Source of the DNA: Symsagittifera roscoffensis
Lineage: Eukaryota > Xenacoelomorpha > Acoela > Convolutidae
Assembly: GCF_963678635.1 (NCBI RefSeq)
Contig: NC_087069.1
Location: forward strand, 25,844,303-25,908,302
DNA length: 64,000 nt
Direction of reading: 5' to 3'
The position numbers were made by a program, and so were the translations under genes. Shown here piece by piece: positions 61,301-64,000 of this stretch (positions within the stretch are counted from its first letter, which is position 1; every line of letters begins with the position of its first letter). The notes below the pieces were generated by a model. The model was not told the DNA's origin and made no database searches. It worked only from the letters and a program-made list of their open reading frames with translations.

Positions 61301-64000
61301 AGTTTTTTTGTTAGTATTATCTTTTATGAATATTGACGGCGCCCCATCGAGGAAAATTAGATTAGAATAACATCTATTTGATTGTTACAAGATGCTAAAT
61401 AGTTGCGAAATTTGAATTGAATGCAATCTAACTTAATTGTTTTCTGTTCATATCACTTTGAATGGGAGTTGAAATGTTAACTGTTTTGACCCGTTATAGG
61501 GATGCAATAGCAGGGTTATTTTGGACATAATCGACCCGGGGTACGCCTTGGAAAAGTAGGAATGTTCCAGAGTTGAATGGGGATATTTTAGTCCAGTTGT
61601 TTGCAACCAGTGGGATATTATGGTCTCTTAATGCAACTTCATGTCAAATATGTCCAAGAGCTGATTAATGCCACAAAAAGATCTCAGTTGGCTGTAATCG
61701 TGTCACTTCATAAGTTGAAATAATTGTAAATTGACACTTATTATACATGCTTGAATCAAGAAAAATTGTCGAGTTTATATTTTATACTTATACGTGCGTC
61801 TTGAATACAAACATCTTTCGTTAATTAACGAAAATGTATTTTTTCACTTTTTTCTTTTAAGTTTCAATGTCGATTTAAACATTTTTCTGAAGTGAGTTGA
61901 ATAAATTTTGATCATCTTTGCATTTTATCTGATCTTTTTGAGCTTTTTAAAATATTTAGTAAAAGTGTTTACGTATCTCTTTTTTGTTCGCTCTTCGTAT
62001 ATTTTGGCGTCACCTGGACAAAAACACATTTCACACGGCAGTTTTTTTTCATCCTAATTCCATTGTTTCATTGACTTAGTTTTTGGTGACTCTTGAAGAT
62101 AGCTCTCTTTTGTGATTGAACTAACAATATACCTATTGTAGAACTATGAATTGAGCGATGCTACCAAAACTTGGCTATTGTCAAAGTTAGGAGGTCTAGC
62201 TGAGGTATGAAAGTTGTGCCACCTAGAGAAAGAAAAGTCACTTTTAAAGTCTAACTTGTCTGAAAAGACTGGAAAGAAAGAGGAATAAAAGTTGCTTCAT
62301 GAGCGTGCTGCGCTTTTGTATTAGAAAATACATTTCGAAATAAACAAAAAAGTACTGTAGACATTTTCAAGAAGTTCAAATTTTCCCTTTTTTCTAATTA
62401 AATGATTAATGTGTATGCTTTTGGAGCGAGCATCCAATTTTGTAATTGAACCATTTAGGAATTAAATATTTCAAAATATGGGGTATAGTTTTTGGAAAAA
62501 ATAGTTTAAAAGGCTCAATTAAAAAAAAGACTCCAATTTTGCATGTTATGACCCCCGTTCAGCATGAAAATCTTAGATCTGCTCCATATAGCTGAAATCC
62601 AGTTTGCGAAATTAGCCAAATACCACTTGAAACATTGATTAGTGTAGACCATTAGGATTAGTCTTTTTGGCTTTCTGTAAATACGAGGAAAGGATCGACT
62701 AAAGCGAAAGGCAGATTTGAATATTAATCAAAATTCATCCTAGGCTCTAAATCAGGTTGATTTTGACAGATGTTTTGGTCACATGGTACAATTTAAAGAC
62801 TATCAGTGCTATCGCTCTAATGAGGCTATTATCGTTGTTTGTAAAAGTAACCCGTTGACGTAAAAGGTAAGCTTAACCTGCAAAGAATTCAACGTAGAAC
62901 GCCTCAACAACCATAAAAGAGAGATTTTGACAGCCATTTGTTTGATTTTTCGTTTTCCAGGAAATCAACCCAACCACAGGTCAGCCTGTGTTTAAAGTGT
63001 GTATGCTGTGTGGTGCTCCTGGACTAGGCAAGACCACCCTAGCACATGTATTGGCCAAACATGCAGGCTACAATGTGATAGAGGTGAACGCCAGTGATGA
63101 CAGGAGTCCAGAGTTGTTCGCCAAAATCATCGGTTAGTTGATCATCTATCCATCTACGTGGATACCATTTATCCACAAGGGAAAGCGCCATTATATGAAT
63201 TTTGCACCTCTGGTCAAGGAATCGCTGTTCACAACTTGGTCCATATTATATGCATTTTTTGTCAAACAAGTCAAGTGATTCAATCCGAATGTTAAGTACT
63301 AAAATGCTCTAATTAAAAAATTATCGACTGGGCTGAGAATCAACAGTTCAATTCAAAATATATTGCATTTCGCATGTGATGCTTAAAATGGATTATATAA
63401 GACGATATTTGCATCCTGAAACTATTGTCTTTGCAGGTTGATTGTTTTTGACTTCAAAATTTTTTTTGCCATCTTTAGGCGTTCCCTGTTTTGAAACCTT
63501 CCCGTAGAACCCTTAATTAAATGTTAAGTGTTCTTTAAATTTAGAAAATGCAACACAAATGGGTGGCGGAGGCTCCATCGCCCTCGGATCAAAAATAGAA
63601 AAGAACCAAACCAATGCAAACAACCGAACTAATATCGAACAAGATAGACCCAAGTGCTTAATCATAGACGAAATTGACGGATCGCCGGAAGCCTCAATAA
63701 AAGTTTTGTTGAATTTTGTCAACGGAACCCAAACTGCAAAGAAAGGGTCCAAAAAAGGAAAGAAAACTCGCATTCTAAAGCGACCAATCATATGCATATG
63801 TAATGATCCCTATGTCCCTGCGTTGAGACAATTACGACAACAGGCTTTAGTTCTGAAGTTCCCGGTGACTTCAGTGTCAAGATTGACCGCACGTTTGATC
63901 TTTATATGCAGGCGTGAAAACTTACGAGCAGACAAAACAAGTTTGATGAACTTGTGTGAACTGGCAGCAAATGACATCAGAAGCTGTATTAATACACTGG
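49139..64000 (+). CDS. CHTF18: CHTF18 homologue (Ctf18-RFC clamp-loader large subunit), exons 1-8, incomplete at 3' end
   Basis: Exons 49139-49310, 49494-49918, 50313-50545, 51519-51672, 52000-52131, 53333-53464, 62961-63132 and 63545-64000+ join in phase to 625 residues; the last third is beyond the window. CHTF18 is the large AAA+ subunit of the alternative RFC that loads PCNA and supports sister-chromatid cohesion. The N terminus is acidic and divergent ([10 protein letters not shown]). Residues 336-382 carry [19 protein letters not shown], the family's pre-AAA block (LWVDEF.P..Y.ELLS). Walker A is GAPGLGKTT at about 434, followed by [18 protein letters not shown]; Walker B is CLIIDEIDG at about 511-519; [20 protein letters not shown] is the sensor-1 block. 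Introns are long (up to 9.5 kb), and one hosts the FEZF gene. A splice acceptor lies 8 nt before the ATG; an alternative upstream ATG at 49089 is out of frame after splicing. Confidence 0.93.
49494..49918 (+). CDS. CHTF18: CHTF18 exon 2
   Basis: Completes a Val codon, then [20 protein letters not shown], acidic [13 protein letters not shown], and ends [13 protein letters not shown]. Donor AAA|GTAAAA, phase 0. Contains a basic run near the start (KKKRLK), a possible nuclear-localisation signal. Confidence 0.82.
50313..50545 (+). CDS. CHTF18: CHTF18 exon 3
   Basis: 77 codons plus two bases: [46 protein letters not shown]. This corresponds to the region of vertebrate CHTF18 with the GVRAYLVLR-type strand. 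Acceptor AAATGTTAG, donor TTGAG|GTGAGA. Confidence 0.82.
50546..51518. other. CHTF18 intron 3 with an inverted-repeat MITE
   Basis: Mostly occupied by the inverted-repeat element at 50754-51400; see that entry. No coding signal in the rest. Confidence 0.5.
50754..51400. mobile_element. MITE with ~190-bp terminal inverted repeats
   Basis: CAGTGCTGATTTAAATTAAC and CGGACAAAA at the left end are mirrored by TTTTGTCCGG and TTAATTTAAATCAGCACT at the right. The arms (about 50754-50940 and 51195-51400) share further words such as GCCAAAATGACCCATTTTTG. A TA precedes the left end and CACT|A follows on the right, compatible with a decayed Tc1/mariner-type TA target. The centre has a ~34-bp direct repeat (GTGTAAGGGGCTTGTTGTGA at about 51134 and 51168). 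Confidence 0.78.
51519..51672 (+). CDS. CHTF18: CHTF18 exon 4
   Basis: Completes an Arg codon, then [20 protein letters not shown] to [10 protein letters not shown]. Charged, Ser-rich linker. Acceptor TTATTTTTCAG, donor CAG|GTAAGT. Confidence 0.82.
51673..51999. other. CHTF18 intron 4
   Basis: Short AT-rich intron, GT-AG; nothing further seen. Confidence 0.5.
52000..52131 (+). CDS. CHTF18: CHTF18 exon 5
   Basis: 44 codons including [20 protein letters not shown] and [11 protein letters not shown], the conserved block before the AAA+ module. Acceptor GATTTGCAG, donor AAG|GTTAGG. Confidence 0.93.
52132..53332. other. CHTF18 intron 5
   Basis: Contains the ~160-bp tandem repeat described at 52525-53130. 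Remainder AT-rich without coding signal. Confidence 0.5.
52525..53130. repeat. Diverged ~160-bp tandem repeat, four units
   Basis: Units share GCAGGGGTTGCGAA-like, CCTCAAATTATGACTGCTC, GTAGTTTCCGAGATATGA and TTCAGAAAACTT words, at starts near 52555, 52711, 52873 and 53041. The last unit is truncated. Lies in CHTF18 intron 5. Confidence 0.75.
53333..53464 (+). CDS. CHTF18: CHTF18 exon 6
   Basis: 44 codons: [20 protein letters not shown] to [12 protein letters not shown]-x-VF matches the vertebrate LWDLVVF that follows the exon-5 block. Acceptor TATTGTTTCAG, donor CAG|GTCAGT. Confidence 0.9.
53465..53976. other. Downstream of FEZF stop, within CHTF18 intron 6
   Basis: Probably the FEZF 3' UTR on the minus strand. 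A TTTATT at 53553-53558 (AATAAA on minus) is a possible poly(A) signal. Confidence 0.35.
53977..54213 (-). CDS. FEZF: FEZF exon 4 (end of finger 6 and tail)
   Basis: Starts [15 protein letters not shown] directly after acceptor TCTATGTTTAG, completing finger 6 in phase (family: KHVRKLH). Continues 71 residues to TGA. A plus-strand ORF at 53921-54196 is the shadow of this exon. Confidence 0.88.
   Translation of the reverse strand, partial: KHIRKIHQELKGSSGVKSLCKNPSGPNFDRMAHPINFFNIAKLPTTLNVDVQQDNSSTESSPTKKSPSDKFMISNLLK
53977..56492 (-). CDS. FEZF: FEZF (forebrain-embryonic zinc finger) homologue, 4 exons, nested in CHTF18 intron
   Basis: Minus-strand exons 56492-55628, 55416-55198, 54989-54811 and 54213-53977 join in phase to 499 residues. 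FEZF1/2 are nuclear C2H2 repressors that pattern the forebrain and specify neurons. Six fingers: 265-289 ([17 protein letters not shown]), from 293 ([19 protein letters not shown]), [57 protein letters not shown], and 405-428 ([10 protein letters not shown], ending KHIRKIH); linkers and helix residues match vertebrate FEZF almost exactly, which makes the family call firm. Residues 1-264 are Asn/Ser/Pro-rich with an acidic stretch before finger 1. The eh1 repressor motif (FSIxxIM) usual near the N terminus is not seen. The 78-residue tail is unique. An acceptor lies 16 nt before the ATG, so an upstream coding exon cannot be excluded, though the frame upstream meets a stop. FEZF1 versus FEZF2 cannot be assigned. 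Confidence 0.93.
54811..54989 (-). CDS. FEZF: FEZF exon 3 (fingers 4-6)
   Basis: Residues 363-421: [20 protein letters not shown] to GFCRNFDLK. Acceptor CTGTTGCAG, donor AAG|GTAACT. Finger 4-5 linker is HSSVKA where the family usually has HSGEKQ. Confidence 0.93.
55198..55416 (-). CDS. FEZF: FEZF exon 2 (fingers 2, 3, half of 4)
   Basis: Residues 290-361: [20 protein letters not shown] to CGKGFHQK. Acceptor CACGTTTCAG, donor AAAG|GTATGC. Confidence 0.95.
55628..56492 (-). CDS. FEZF: FEZF exon 1 (N-terminal region and finger 1)
   Basis: 288 codons plus one base. ATG in good context (GAAAATGG). Ends within the HTG of the finger 1-2 linker at donor CATACAG|GTAATT. Hydrophobic patch [10 protein letters not shown] near residue 115 and acidic [15 protein letters not shown] before finger 1. 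Confidence 0.9.
56493..57340 (-). promoter_or_regulatory. Region upstream of FEZF
   Basis: Contains the acceptor-like ACATTTTCAG before the ATG. 57080-57320 is less AT-rich than its surroundings and has no coding support. It could hold FEZF promoter or enhancer elements, but no specific site is claimed. Confidence 0.25.
57804..57890 (+). repeat. tRNA-like sequence (SINE head or tRNA relic)
   Basis: A-box-like TAGCCGCAGCGG (57804-57815) and B-box-like GAGCTCGATTCTC (57856-57868) with suitable spacing; the flanking arms do not close a full cloverleaf by eye. Confidence 0.35.
58550..58616 (+). repeat. tRNA-like sequence (SINE head or tRNA relic)
   Basis: GGTGAGATAGCTCAATTGG (A box TAGCTCAATTGG at 58555-58566), then TTGACTCGAATAT (B-box-like) and TTTCTCC, which could pair with the 5' GGTGAGA. 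The anticodon arm is poor. Confidence 0.35.
60147..60548. mobile_element. Older, inverted copy of the hAT-type MITE
   Basis: Reverse-complement relative of 38535-38926: shares TTTTTTAGGTC-ACCAAATTGATT, the CTATTTTG..AAAA.TTT.TGCGCCGC block and the ends (CAGGGAAGGATTTAATGGGG left; ATCTTAGATTGGCCGTTG right). Flanks GTTGGTTT (60139-60146) and ATTGGTTT (60549-60556) are a 7/8 target duplication. Strong internal divergence indicates an older insertion. Confidence 0.82.
60557..62960. other. CHTF18 intron 6, right part
   Basis: AT-rich. Two related ~170-bp stretches around 60830-60950 and 61000-61110 share GCG(G/T)CGCTTTTAAATGGACA-like words. No coding signal. Ends in acceptor TCGTTTTCCAG. Confidence 0.45.
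62961..63132 (+). CDS. CHTF18: CHTF18 exon 7 (Walker A)
   Basis: 57 codons plus one base: [40 protein letters not shown] and AKII. Walker A and the NASDDRS block are near-identical to vertebrate CHTF18. Donor ATCG|GTTAGT. Confidence 0.96.
63133..63544. other. CHTF18 intron 7
   Basis: 412-bp AT-rich GT-AG intron; nothing else seen. Confidence 0.5.
63545..64000 (+). CDS. CHTF18: CHTF18 exon 8 (Walker B, sensor 1), cut by window end
   Basis: Starts (E)[16 protein letters not shown], then Walker [21 protein letters not shown], a Lys-rich loop, [20 protein letters not shown], and ends [15 protein letters not shown] at the window edge. Frame open throughout; the exon border is not reached. Confidence 0.95.

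Overview
This is a eukaryotic, invertebrate-animal genomic window: AT-rich, with GT-AG introns, long introns packed with retroelements, SINE-like repeats and MITEs, and four genes of animal type. I cannot name the species. All four genes have a good 3' splice acceptor 5 to 16 nt upstream of their first ATG, which fits an animal that uses spliced-leader trans-splicing, or conventional introns in short 5' UTRs.

Layout. 1-7060: two near-identical copies (1-2513 and 4550-7060) of a segment carrying an unknown 115-residue ORF on + and a broken LINE reverse transcriptase (RT) on -. 7061-17071: a head-to-tail tandem array of three ~3.34-kb units. Each unit holds a short 3' piece of a Penelope-like element (PLE), a LINE fragment and a longer PLE body, all on -. 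17072-19580: a longer, less damaged copy of the same PLE. It encodes an RT whose palm is split by a PHD-type zinc finger, followed by a GIY-YIG endonuclease.

20098-37649: GOPC/PIST homologue (+, 8 exons, 542 aa; coiled coil plus PDZ). Its 8.6-kb second intron holds a ~175-bp diverged tandem repeat and a LINE inserted inside another LINE; the inner LINE also ends in a PHD-type finger. 38535-38926: hAT-type MITE with a perfect 8-bp target duplication; a second, inverted, older copy lies at 60147-60548. 39511-42434: large inverted-repeat element. 44366-45611: two-exon gene for a protein with two STI1/DP-type modules. 49139-64000 (continues off the end): CHTF18, the large subunit of the alternative RFC clamp loader. 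53977-56492: FEZF, a six-finger C2H2 transcription factor, complete and antisense inside the 9.5-kb sixth intron of CHTF18.

The host genes belong to unrelated pathways (Golgi trafficking, co-chaperone-like, sister-chromatid cohesion/replication, neural transcription factor) and share no evident operon. The most unusual content is the pair of different retroelements that carry PHD fingers with the same zinc-ligand spacing, one inside an RT catalytic domain. Exon borders were deduced by reading frame and splice consensus only; no transcript data were available.
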